A stretch of 64,000 nt of DNA from Marsupella aquatica (Eukaryota > Marchantiophyta): contig OZ316891.1 in assembly GCA_973895155.1 (NCBI GenBank), positions 29,388,001 to 29,452,000 on the forward strand, written 5' to 3'. The notes under the pieces were generated by a model. It was not told where the DNA came from and made no database searches. It saw only the letters and a list, made by a program, of their open reading frames with translations. Within the stretch, counting starts at the first letter, position 1, and each line of letters starts with the position of its first letter. Shown piece by piece: positions 44,739 through 55,668 of this stretch. Both the position numbers and the translations under genes were made by a program.

Positions 44739-45687
44739 ATTTGCTTCAGAGACAGAGGTGCTTCAAGCACGGAAAATATTTTGTGGGCGAGTCTTGTTTG
44801 CCGAGTAATGATCCCATGGGCTATTCAAGCATACAGACAGGTCAAGAGGGGATCAAGAATTTTTGGGGCCCGTTATGAGTCTAGACGGGCCCTTATTTGC
44901 AAGAGAGTGTTTGCATTGTCGCAAAAACTCTCCCTGAAACTCTTGTGGGCTGCAGGAAAATTCTATAGACAACTCTTGCGGGGCAGGGCTTTGGTGACCC
45001 ATTTGCTTCCCACCCGCATCCTGTCCAAACCTACTGAGAAAAGTCAGTAGTCAGGTGCTGGCAATATCTTTGACACGACCTAGTCTTAAATTGTCCCATG
45101 ATGCGCTTCTTGACCTAATTACAACTTAAGTGCCTATCTCCTAGCTTTCTAAAGTTGTCAACCTGCCTGGCTGTTCCAGATGCAAACTCATTTAGTCTTG
45201 CACTTATAGATTAAAAGTACCCTTTGAGTGGAAGTGCAGAAGAATGTGCACTTATAGGCTTATTGATATTTTGTTATAAGTGCAGATACTTTTGCACAAG
45301 ATGGCCAGTACTCAGCAAATTTGATGATTTAGTGCAGCACAATAATCTATGGAAACATGTCCTGCACTTATCAACAAAGGCATTCATTATCCCTTATGTA
45401 GTTGTGAACTATTGCAATATACACTTATACAGGTTTACGACTTATCCACTGGGGAAGCACTAGTTGGCCTGCAGTTAACCTAGAAAGCACTTATGGACAG
45501 TGCACTTAGACAATGATGACTGAATTCCATCAGCCTCAAGTGAATTGTCACCCTTGTCCTGCTTTGGCCCACAATTCCACTTTAGGATAGAGTCAAACTC
45601 ACTTCAACAGGCCCCCCAGTAATGCATTGCATCTGCTTGGGGCCACCCTAATTGCAGAGTGGGTATGCCGGCTTCTTTAAACAAGGC
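44739..45687. other. Intergenic with a cluster of TGCACTTAT words
   Basis: (G/A)CACTTAT occurs at about 45196, 45247, 45364, 45421 and 45487, with a final GCACTTAG near 45500. The frame at 44781-45050 is unsupported. No gene. Confidence 0.4.
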
Positions 45688-45840
45688 ATGTCAAACAGGG
45701 CCGTAAGTGAGATACGGCCAAGGACATTAACTGGTCTTATGGCGGTGACAAAAACCTTACGGCCTACATATGTACTTGCCCCTAAGGATAAGATGTCCAA
45801 AAGTCATGGCCATAAGACTCTCATGGCAATGCTTTGACAC
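45688..45840. mobile_element. Small MITE, GTGTCAAA family, copy 2
   Basis: Starts ATGTCAAACAGGGCCGTAAG and ends GCTTTGACAC, giving an 8-11 bp inverted terminus. The interior aligns with 5406-5562. It carries inverted GGCCGTAAG/CTTACGGCC motifs internally. Confidence 0.5.
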
Positions 45841-47956
45841 TCTCTAATGTGTAAGGTAAAGTTATCGAGGGAGAGAGTTGTCTAAAATGAATTCCCAAGG
45901 GCTTTTATTTGGACAATCCTGACACATGAGGACTTTTTAAATTGCAATAATTCAGCAATGAAAGAGTGAAATTAAAGTATTTTTTCTACTTCAATCTTCA
46001 TGGGGAAACTTTGATTCTTGTAGTGCTAGTGCACATAGCAACACTCACAACAATTTTGAATGATTACAGATATGTGACAAATGTTATGAAACATCTAAAG
46101 TTATACCTGCAAAAAACTTGAGTTGGAGATGTGTACTTTGAGTTATCAGTTTCACTCTATTACATTTGTTATTTGTAGAGAGTGCCTGGAGCTAGGCTTT
46201 TGGATGTCTAGCATTCACTGCTGTGACTTTGGTTGAAGCTTCAAGAAAATGCATCTACTACCATAATGCCCTATTCTGCCAAAAACTCCATTGTCAGATT
46301 ACAAAACAGTGGGAACCAATCCTGGCCCATCATCAAAAAAATAATCTGGCACCTTCAGATGCATCCATACATCCCCTCTATCTCAATTGCCTCTGGTCAA
46401 GCTGCCCACAGCCTCGCACCTGCCCAATTGAAAAAGTTAATTAAAAATAAAGATGGAGTATAAATAAATTACAGAAAATATTTTTTCTTGAAAACTTAAA
46501 TGACAGGAGGAAAAATGAACAAAATATATTCCTTCCTGTCATGTGCTTGTGCTTGGACTCTGGGATGCAATGGTCCCTACCTTGTGTCCCTCCACTCTCA
46601 CATTTGCCCTCCCCCATCACAACATATTCATGTGACCAACCACATTTTTGCCTTGCCTCTACATCTTTGTCTCACCTCAATATCTTTACCGTGCCTAGAC
46701 ATGACTAACACTTGGGCTAGTATATCAATAAATAGAAATGGCTTTACAAGTGTCTCTTCTCCATTGAGTCTGTACTGTACTAAAAAAACAATTTTGTCAG
46801 CCTATCGAAAGTATAGCATGACCTCATTTTGCTATATGCTTATACAAGTAGGGGTGCTTTTACCAGAAGTCCGGCCCATTGTCTTCTTTTTATTCCCTGC
46901 ATGATTAAATCTGGACCATATAATGAGTGAAAACTATTGTGGTTTGCTTTACAAGACTTGGGGGTCATTTAGGTATGGTGTCTATCAATTCTACATGGCA
47001 AGGAATGGGCCCAGTAGTGCTTATTTTGTCTAGACCATCTCCACTGGTGGGCCAAAGTTCAAACACTAGCAAACTTTTGCTCCTTCACTCAAGGGATTTG
47101 CATCATGTCAAAAGATTTTTGGCCTGCACTCTACTCTTCAGAAGAAAAAGTGTCCCTCTAGCGTGCTTTGGTGAAAAAAGGTCACAAGTGCACCTAAATT
47201 CTTGTAAAGCTACCCTAATCATGAGTGGGTCAGCAAAACATGGAAACCAGATAAACTATACATTAAAAATCTCTTTGCCATACCTATATGAAATCTGTTT
47301 AGATTTCTGTTGCCCATAGGTCTTCTTTATGATATACTCTTACACCTCGTCCTTGCACACATGTTAAGCCTATACCTCCAGCTAAAACCTGCGTCTAAAA
47401 ACAGTACAGATTTCTGTAAAAACTCACCCCAAAAAAAATAGTTTTAGGGTACGAGGGTCCTGCAACGGGAAGTATTGTTTCACCCCTGTACATCTATTGT
47501 TCACCTAGGCAATGAAGGGATGTTTTGGTGGCAGCTGTGGTTTAATTAATAAGAACCACCGCCGCCCCCCCCCCCCCCCCCCACCACCACCCCAGTCTTC
47601 ACCTTACCTTTCCAACTGGTCCACTCCAGTGGTCCTTCCTCTACACACCCCCTCTTCTTATTCTTATTCTTTACCTTTTCCATCCCTTTCTTTCTCCAGC
47701 CTTATGTTCATCACATCAAAGCCCATCACATGATGGTAAGGAGAGCGAAATGAACATCCCTTGCATATAAAATTCCTGAAAATTAGCTAAAGAAAATGCT
47801 TGCATCATTCAAGAAGATACACCCATGAAGGCTACAGGACTTCATAATTTGTTCAAGGGTCCTACAGTGTTCAGGGGCCAGAATCATCCACTACTTTTCA
47901 CTTGCAACCCATCATGTGATTTTCCTAGAATCCTAGAGTGGTCCCTTCATGTGATT
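45841..47956. other. Intergenic, nothing recognised
   Basis: A run of 18 C lies at 47565-47582. Frames at 46223-46463, 46500-46904 and 46927-47319 are AT-biased and carry no motif I can name. Confidence 0.45.
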
Positions 47957-48055
47957 TTGGTGTGGAATCTTATTATTAAATCATGAACAGAAGCTAGAGT
48001 TGGGACTTAGGCTTTTAAAGTGCAGTCTCTAGATCGTGACTCTAGGGCCCCACCA
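47957..48055. repeat. Fragment related to the right end of the 38-39 kb element
   Basis: Shares GTGGAATCTTA(C/T)TA(A/T)TAAA and a following AGCTAG(G/A)GT...CTCTAGA...ACTCTA pattern with 38977-39058. Diverged. Confidence 0.4.
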
Positions 48056-48589
48056 AATGCAGATGGAAAGAACAAAGAATCATTATTCCTAAAACATTCA
48101 AAACATGGACATTCATGCCAGTGAAAAGAAAATCTCAGTTTATCTTGTACTTTCCCTACTATACCTATGGGGTGGATTTCAAAATACTATTGCAGTACGT
48201 GGATGAATTGATTTGGAGATTCACAATGGCTTATCTTTGGCAATGTGATACGTATAAACTTTTCTATAACAATGTGTTTTAGGGCCATTGAAAATTTTCT
48301 TAAGGTATTTGAATTTGTTTACCAGGATTTACAGTACTACGAATATTTATATGCATCCCTCTGCAATACCAAAGATGGCAATAGATCTAATGTACTTGTA
48401 TGGGATGGGTGATGTTCTAACAGAAATTTCCAATTTTTTGTGTGGTGGTTTCATGGAACAAAATTTCTTCCAAATGGTAAAAGTTTGGAAGAGGCACATT
48501 TTGGTGGTAAGGGCAAGATTTACTAAGCCACCCTTGGGTGAAGTTAATAACAAGTTCTGATGAATCTAAACCTTTTTCTCTCCCTCATC

Positions 48590-48760
48590 CCCAAACAAGT
48601 TGAATTTTACTAATGTGTTCCCAAAACTAATTTAATTATCAAGTTGCACCCAATTTTGTACATGGATTAGACTTAAACTCTACTACATTAACCTGAGAAT
48701 GCACAAGGGTTGTTCATGGACACATGGAGGCTCATGATTTACCCATGCTAATTCCCCGGA
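48590..48760. repeat. Diverged half-copy of the 50.7-51.3 kb inverted-repeat element
   Basis: CCCAAAACTAATTTAATTATC, then TGGATTAGACTTAAACTC, TACTACATTAACCTGAGAAT and an ATGGACACATGG block follow the same order as the left arm of the 544-bp element. Only one arm is evident. Confidence 0.5.
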
Positions 48761-49414
48761 TGGGAGACTTTTGTATACAATTGTCAGTATTTTAAGTATT
48801 GCCTGACTATTCCTTATTGGGATTGGCAGTTAGTACGGTTGCAAGCTTGAGCGGACTCTCCAATGATAGTAAAATCAAAGTCTCTATCGAGACACCATAT
48901 TGCCAGTTCAATCAGTTTTAAGATATTTTTGAGCTCCAGATTTTTTCAGAAGATATTGTGTTCCAGTTTTTTAAATGAAGATAAAAAGGTCCCACATGGA
49001 ATGGACGAATAGGTCGAATGAAATAGGTGGAGTACAATAATTAATGGTCTGAGGACCTTATGAAGATATGATGTGATTATGATTATGATTATGCTGTACA
49101 ATCATCATTGTCCTTGCATATACACATGTGGCCAGTCCATGTGCATATTTATAAAGGCCAGCCCCACACCTTAATTAAACCTACTGATAGCCTGAATGGG
49201 GACTTGGAGAGGATACTAGGGAGTAGGGACGAATACACCTAGAATTAGCCTCACTTGAGAAAAAAATACAACAGAAAAATATATATTGAAAGCTATCGTG
49301 AGATGGGGTATCATGCTAGCAAACGGAAAAGCAGTACCATAGTTCTTTCTCATACAAGGGAAAAACCATGAAAATACACTTTGCAAGCAAACTTAGTCAC
49401 TTGCTAGCCAAATT
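48761..49414. other. Intergenic, nothing recognised
   Basis: AT-rich. No 5' part of the downstream retrotransposon ORF is visible here. Confidence 0.45.
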
Positions 49415-49483
49415 TTGGTTTCAAATATATTAAAAGTTGTGTCAGTTCTTATTGAGGATCGCCCTTTTTTACTTTCATCTCTC

Positions 49484-50497
49484 ATGGAGGTAGAGGAGGG
49501 TTCCCTCCCATTTCAGGTTCATTTGCGCGCAGCGCGGTCCTCATTACCAGATCCCGTTCGCGCCGCGTTACCTTCTTTCCAGGAGTTTTTATCCTTGGAT
49601 CCCGTTCGTCTTCAGGCAGACCTCGCTGGGCGTATGCACACTTTCACCCTTTCCAGCATCCTCTCCGAGGCACCTGACACGGACCGAGCTCGGATTCTTT
49701 CTTCTGGAGGGAAGGGCGCAGGTGGATGGCTTCAGGCCAATCCAGTCATTCCTCATTTGCGGATGTCTTCAACGGAGTTCTCCACAGCCATGCGTCTTCG
49801 TCTGGGGCTGTCCCACCCACTTCTTGCAGGTTTACCTCCTTCTTGCACTTGTGGGAAGCCTTGTGATGCCACAGGTGTCCATCTTCTTCGGTGCAGTTTG
49901 GGAGGTGAAACCATTATTGTTCACGACGCTGTGCGAGATGCGACTGCTCAGGTTCTCTCTGGCTCTTTGGTATGCGTGCGGCGGGAGGTGGTACTCGAGT
50001 TACCTGGTCCTCCATCACAGCGGTTACGGGTGGATCTTACCATGGTCCGTGAGGGTCAACGTACTTTGGCAGATGTTGTGGTGGCAAACCCATTGCGCCA
50101 AGACATCATTGGGACAGCGGCAACTACGGCAGGGGCAGCAGCGTCACGTGCGGCAACAACGAAGGAGGCCAAATATGCTGCACGAGCTTCATCCGACAGC
50201 TTCCTCCCCCTTGCTGTGGAGCTATTTGGGCGTCTTCATCCTCAGTTTGATGGGCTTCTTCGGCAAGCTGCCCGGGATGTTCATGGCCGAATGGGTCCCA
50301 CCGGACCCCCGCTTTCTATTTTGACCACGCACTTTCGCCAACGCATTTCAGTCACCTTACAGCGTGCTCAAGCTCGGGCCATCTATCGTCGATCTCTTAC
50401 AGTGGGTGCTAGTGTGCCTCCGCAGCGGCTAGCTCCCCTTGAGGATGTTCCAATCCCACTTGCCGATCTAGTTTTGACTCTTGATGTGGACCATTAG
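49484..50497 (+). CDS. Retrotransposon-type zinc-knuckle/restriction-like endonuclease ORF (3' fragment)
   Basis: Intact 337-codon frame from the first ATG (open back to 49415). A GAGGWLQANP block and an EFSTAMRLRLGL helix are followed by a zinc-knuckle-like cluster (CTCGKPCDATGVHLLRC). Next come VCVRREVVLELPG and the acidic pair RVDLTM...LADVVVANP. A CCHC knuckle followed by PD-(D/E)XK-type acids about a dozen residues apart is the layout of the restriction-like endonuclease at the C-terminus of R2-, CRE- and Dualen-type non-LTR retrotransposons. No reverse transcriptase lies upstream, so this would be a 5'-truncated copy; a T-rich trailer ends in TGTATATAAAAAG. GC content exceeds the surroundings. 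The domain call is inference from motif order. Confidence 0.55.
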   Translation: MEVEEGSLPFQVHLRAARSSLPDPVRAALPSFQEFLSLDPVRLQADLAGRMHTFTLSSILSEAPDTDRARILSSGGKGAGGWLQANPVIPHLRMSSTEFSTAMRLRLGLSHPLLAGLPPSCTCGKPCDATGVHLLRCSLGGETIIVHDAVRDATAQVLSGSLVCVRREVVLELPGPPSQRLRVDLTMVREGQRTLADVVVANPLRQDIIGTAATTAGAAASRAATTKEAKYAARASSDSFLPLAVELFGRLHPQFDGLLRQAARDVHGRMGPTGPPLSILTTHFRQRISVTLQRAQARAIYRRSLTVGASVPPQRLAPLEDVPIPLADLVLTLDVDH

Positions 50498-50745
50498 CTT
50501 TTTGCCACAATCGGTAGGAATGATGAGGACCTCGGTCCGCTTGGGTTAGTTTTAGTCTCTCTCTCTTTCTTGGTTTTTAGGGGTTCCCTATTGTTCATTT
50601 CTTACTTTTAGTTCCTCTTTCTTGGTGTTTAGTGGTTCCCTTTTGCTCACTTCTTTTTCGATTGGTTTTGTCCACTTGGGCCCTCTTTTGTTTGTTCATT
50701 TGTACTCTGTTTGGTCCCTTTGTATATAAAAAGTGTGTATATTTC
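50498..50745 (+). other. T-rich trailer of the retrotransposon fragment
   Basis: CT- and T-rich sequence repeating TTTCTTGGT(T/G)TTTAG and GGTTCCC(T/C), ending TGTATATAAAAAGTG. It resembles a non-LTR 3' untranslated region, though no poly-A tail or target duplication was found. Confidence 0.4.
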
Positions 50746-51289
50746 TTTTTGCTAACGTATCTCCCAAAGTGACCATAATTAACAACCTGTCCCCCAAACT
50801 ATTTTAATTCCTAAGTGGACCCCCCTTCCATATATGGGTTAACTTTAACTCATGTACTTAACCTGAGGTTATTCCCTATTGGTTGGACAACACATGGCCA
50901 GGTGCTATTGGCCATGCCAAACCCCATCTTGTTCTACCACAGTTTCTACCCTAAATCAGGCCGACTCCTCATCATGACGATTACGGGAGTACCAGGCCAG
51001 CTCCCTCGCGTTGCAATAGGGCAGCCACAACCCCGGCTTCCTCCTGGCCCCGACTAACCCGCAAAGGCAGGCCCAACGACATGACCATCCCTTCCTTCCC
51101 ATTGCACCCCTGTTTCCTTCCCAACGTACTCCGGTTGTAAATAATGCTCCCGGGCCAATGGGAAATGACCTCGGGTTAAGTACATGAGTTAAAGTTAGAC
51201 CATGAAAAAGAGGATCAACATAGAAATTAAAATAGTGTGGGGGATAGGTTGATAATTATGGTCAGTTTGGGGGATATTTTAGTAAAAAA
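50746..51289. mobile_element. 544-bp element with about 137-bp inverted terminal arms
   Basis: Left arm (50746-50883) blocks TCCCAAAGTGACCATAATTA, CAACCTGTCCCCCAAACTAT, TTTAATTCCTA, TAACTTTAACTCATGTACTT and AACCTGAGGTTATTCCC reappear inverted at 51151-51289. Arm identity is high over most of the length. The centre (50884-51150) is unrelated and non-coding. No transposase. It fits a MITE or foldback transposon lying just beyond the retrotransposon trailer. A diverged half-copy is at 48590-48760. Confidence 0.8.
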
Positions 51290-52483
51290 CTGTTTCATAA
51301 AATCCAGTTTTGGGACTCCTTGTTTGGCCAACAAACTTGCTAGCCGTATGAGGTCGTAGAAATGCACTAGGAATACCTGGAGTGAGTAGGGCAGCCTAGT
51401 AATCAGAAATGCAGTAGGAATTCAAAATCAAAAGGCATAAAGAACCACGGCAGTGACTTGCTAAGCAATACTCTTCCTCACTTGCAAAAATTCTTCTTTG
51501 CTCATGTCTTAAAAACTCTAGAGATGCAAGTTAATCCTATGGATAATAAACGATGGTTCACAGGAATAGTGTCTTTCTGCGAGAGATGACATTTGGCTGC
51601 TTGGATATGCTGATCTGCAGGGGACCCATAGGAGATTGAAGCACCTTTTTGTTTCAGATCTTATAAAACTGCTTAGTGTTGCACCACCTGTGCTTTACAT
51701 CATTTAGAGTTATTGCTAGGTATAGAAGAGAAGAGATGCCTTGATTCCTTGCCTGTTTCCAGATCTGTTCTATTGCCTGAGCGACAGGCCTGATCTTCTT
51801 GTAGTGTTTCTGATACATTTGAGCCTGAAAATGCGGGTTGGGACTTTTCTAGCATAGTGATCATTTTGCTGACTGGTGAACTGGGCACTTGGTGTAACGG
51901 ATGAAGAGAGCATGATTTGCCTCTTATGGTTTTCTTTGCCCCTCTGGACTCTGCTGCCTTTGGGCCTGCTTGGTTTCCCATCCATGAGGTTCAAGCAGAA
52001 TAAAATTTAATTACACATAATAAGCAAATGATGATTCATGCATGCTATAGCAAATGAATGCACAAATTTTCATTTGCAACTACACAAGTTTGGGATGGAG
52101 TATGTTAAGAGTTGTGGTGTAGGCACAGTTTCAACTTGGAACCTGCCTGTTTGTAAAAGGATGCACTACTGTGCCAGATGCTCTCTCAAGTGTTTAAGGA
52201 GATCCATTTGGGCAGCTTAAAGAACATATCGACACAGTGCACAATGTAAAATCAGACAGATGCACCACTGGATCATTTAAAGAGGTATATGCTAAGGCAT
52301 CTTGATGAGTATTGTCAACACAATGCACTACCCATTCAAGCATTTAAAGATTCCATTCAGGCAAGGTAAGTAGTCGTTGCTAGCCTGAAAGTTAGATCAC
52401 TCTAAGACCATCTGTAGAGGAGGTCCAAATTTGTCTTCTTCCCAAATACATCTTTTCCTAGCTGAGACAATGCATGGGTATTT
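51290..52483. other. Intergenic, nothing recognised
   Basis: Frames at 51700-51994 (minus) and 52038-52220 (plus) lack recognisable motifs. Confidence 0.45.
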
Positions 52484-52726
52484 GTGTAAACAACTTTTAA
52501 GTATATTGTCACTAAACATGTTAACTTTGAATTTACAACATTGCCATTGTTTTTTTTGTATTTACAAAAATGTCATGGTTATCTTATATAGCTCTCCTGG
52601 TTACCATGGTGAACTTGTCATCCATATAGGAAATAGTGACATTTTTATAAATATAATAAAAAATGATAATATTATCAATTAGAATATCTTTAGTGACAAA
52701 GAACTTAAAAACTATTTGTGTAAACT
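52484..52726. mobile_element. MITE with about 95-bp inverted arms, copy 2
   Basis: Left arm GTGTAAACAACTTTTAAGT, then ATTGTCACTAAA, GAATTTACAACATTGCCATTG and TTTACAAAAATGTCATGG. The right arm is its inverse, with ATCTTTAGTGACAAAGAACT and GTGTAAAC. Same arm sequence as 20225-20466. Confidence 0.75.
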
Positions 52727-52898
52727 AGCCAAAATACCCTGCTTCTACTCAGGAAGTGCTCCCTCGATCTTGACTCCCCATGCCCGTCTCTACTTGCACA
52801 CTCTCCCCTATTTGCAAGCACACTCCAAATACCAAAATTTGTTACCTGAGAGATTTTGGCTATGGTTTCTTCATCAATGGTAAATTCTGATCCTTGAA

Positions 52899-54341
52899 TC
52901 TACAACTATAATAAAGAAGCCTGCCAAAAGTAGTTAATCATCCCTTTACAAACTCAGATTTGGGATTTGGTGGGAACAAAGCCTGACCATTGGATTTATG
53001 TTAGGTTTAATTCTAGTCTTTGATCAACTAGAACTAAGTGTACACCAAAGCAAATAAGATCTTAGGGTACGTAGGTGATAATAATTATGAGTGGCAGTAA
53101 TAATTATAAGGGGAGACCCAAGGGGTACAAGTTAAGTACACTAAGACATTTTGGTACACAGAAGTATATTTAATAGAGGTACTCAATCATTACATGTTAA
53201 AAGACTATGTATCTAATAGGAAATACATGTAGAATTAGGAATATGAAATAAATTAAAATGGGTGTATGTGATTGTGAAAATTATATTTTTTAATGGGAGT
53301 GAAATTAAGTAGTTTTTTTTCAAAAAAGCTAAAAACTAATTATTTGAGACCAATTAAAACAAAGTCATGGAAAAGTGGAAACCAATCTTGATCCTTTGTC
53401 TAAACTATTATTTTTGGATTTTGTCCCATGAACCTCATTTAGAATAAAATGCTTGCCCTTTAGCCTGCCCACAAAAACATAATTAAACTCTATGATGTGG
53501 TGGCTATTATCTTGGGTCTCTAATTTTTATGTGCAACGCACGGGTTATTGAACACAACCACAACAACTATAATCATTCAAGATCACACTTAACATGTCTC
53601 GCCATTACATCTCAAAGCGTTTTTGTTTTTGCCTTGTCTTGACATCCTTTTTTAATCTTTACATATTTATTTATTCTCAACCTCTTTATCTTGCTTTGAT
53701 ATATTTATCTCACATTCACATCTTTATCTTACCACGACATTTTTTCTTACCTTTGATGTCTTTTCTTTCCTTGAGAACTTTTCTCACTTGACATCTTTTC
53801 CCCGCCTCAACATCTTATGTTTTCCTAATCTTGCCATACTTTCCTCACCTTCAGATCTTTTCCTCACCCTTGACGTTTCTTTCTCTCCTTGAGATCTTTC
53901 TTTCATCTTTACGTCTCTTTGTCACCTCAACATAGTTTATCTCCTTGACATTTTTTCTCACCTCGACTTCTTTTTCTCATCGACATATTTTTCCTGGCTT
54001 TTTTCACCTCAATATCTTGTCCTCACTTCAACATCTTTTCTCGCCTGGACGTGTTTATCACATTTTTTGCTCACATTGACAATTAACTTCTCTCCTCTAC
54101 ATCTTTTATCATCTCAACATCTTTGATCTCATTGACATCTTTTGCTCACCAAGACATCTTTTATCTCTTTGACATATTTTCTCACCCCGAAATCATTTAT
54201 TTCCTTGAAATCTTTTGTTCACCTTGACATCTTTTCTCTCCGTGACATCTTTCATTACCTCAACAGTCATCTTTTGCTCACTTCAACTTACATCATTTCT
54301 TTCCTCAACATCTTTCGTGCAACGCACGGGCATTGGGCTAG
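52899..54341 (+). mobile_element. Helitron-like non-autonomous element, copy 3 (1.44 kb)
   Basis: The 5' end is A|TCTACAACTATAATAAAG. The 3' end is CGTGCAACGCACG, a 5-bp stem with AAC loop, then GGCATTGGG and CTAG|T. This is the canonical Helitron arrangement: TC start, subterminal hairpin about 10 bp before CTRR, host A/T target. A second GTGCAACGCACGGG string at about 53531-53544 divides the element, so a nested or chimeric copy is likely. From about 53600 to 54310 the interior is TGACATCTTTT-type repeats of roughly 17-20 bp. No Rep/helicase frame, so movement would depend on an autonomous partner. Confidence 0.7.
53600..54310. repeat. GACATCTTTT-type short tandem array
   Basis: About 35 imperfect units of 17-20 bp, each a (T/C)(T/C)(G/A)ACATCTTTT core plus a CT-rich spacer such as CTCACC or TCTCCTTG. 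Similar arrays occur in both other Helitron-like copies. Confidence 0.75.
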
Positions 54342-55562
54342 TAGTAGTATAGATCTCAAACTCAGGGTATTCAAGTTATTGGGGTTACCTAAAAAAGTAT
54401 TTAGTGAATTTTGCTTACTTACAAGGGTATTGTGTAGATTTTCACTCCAAGGAAAGGAAAAGTGGTCATTATTTAAAAACAAGGGCCAATCAAAGTACAC
54501 TAAGGACAAGCAAAAAAGGTAAGTTGAATCGACACCAAAAGAAGTGGGCTAACGAACCATTACCAAAAGAAGTGGGCGAATGCAAACCAACAAGAAAGGG
54601 TACTTTGTAACTTTCCAAAATGCAAGTCACAATACCCCATGGCAGCTACAGTGACGAAGGAACCCTAGCTGGTCTTTCCTTTCCTTTCCTTTCCTTTCCT
54701 TTCCTTTCAGGTAAGCTAGGTAAGCCATACAGTAGCTGGGTGGCTCCATCTCAGCTGGACATTTGTCGAAAGCCTTCTTGATGGATCGCAGAACAAGAAT
54801 GATGAAATTTGTGTGTGTGTTGTGTAGAGAGAGAGACAGACAGATGATATGTTGTGAGTTTGCCTGATCACACGTTTGGCGATGGGCCCCGAGCTGTTTC
54901 AGTTGTTCTGCAGGAGGAGGAGATGATGAAGGTCGTAGAGGAGAGTATGAGAACGGAAAGGAGGGGCGAGCTGGAGTATGGATGGAATGGAGAGTTTTGA
55001 GATCTCTCTGATGAGGCCAGCGGTCCAAACATGAAGGTGGGGGGGGGGGAGTGATTGAGCGAGCATTTGGCATCCTAGTTTGGGTTTTAGGTCATTGGCA
55101 GAGATGTGACGGGGAGGAGAATCGATAGCGTGAGTTCAAATCTGTTGTGAGGTACCATTTCTTCTTTCGGTTTGCTTTGTGAATTTCGTATGGGAGTTGT
55201 CGTTGATTTGGAATTATGATGCGAATCCCTGAAGTTCACTTGAAGGTGATGGAGAAGAAGGGGACAGAGAGGGATATTCTCCAGGAATTTAAAGAGGAGA
55301 GAGAGGGGGAATGCTTTTTGATTTCCTCGGTTGGAAGAGAGGGTTATTCATGTTCTGCATTCGGAGTTTGTTTTCACTCTTAGTTGTCCCCAATCGGTAG
55401 TATGGGACTGAGAGGAGACAGATCAGCAAATGGTGCTGACGTGACGGACGAATTGAGAGCTTTAGAGGTGATTTTCTCCCGTTAGTGGTCCAAAGATGCT
55501 CATTGGTGGTACGAGTTTATGAAATTTTCTGGATGGGGAATCGAGAGCTGGGAGTTCTTTTG
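54342..55562. other. Upstream region of the spatacsin gene
   Basis: Contains a TTTCC pentanucleotide array (54675-54718) and an 11-G run (55039-55049). The minus frame at 54627-55073 (148 codons) is low-complexity and partly encoded by these simple repeats; I do not call it a gene. 55240-55560 is purine-rich and likely promoter-proximal. Confidence 0.45.
54675..54718. repeat. (TTTCC)n microsatellite
   Basis: About eight to nine uninterrupted pentanucleotide units. Confidence 0.95.
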
Positions 55563-55570
55563 TATAAATA
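55563..55570 (+). promoter_or_regulatory. TATA box of the spatacsin gene
   Basis: TATAAATA lies 99 bp upstream of the ATG at 55669. Transcription would start near 55595, leaving a leader of about 70 bp. No other TATA box is as close to the start. Confidence 0.6.
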
Positions 55571-55668
55571 GAGGGAAGAGTGATTCTTGCACTGTTTTGT
55601 GTGGTTCTTCTTTCCAGTAGTTGGACTGACAGCATGGGATCTCGTGAATTGGCAGGAAAGTATTAGAG

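Noticed and set aside
54627-55073. 148-codon minus frame upstream of spatacsin
   Set aside because: Built largely from a G run and a TTTCC array. Low-complexity peptide, no homologue recognised.
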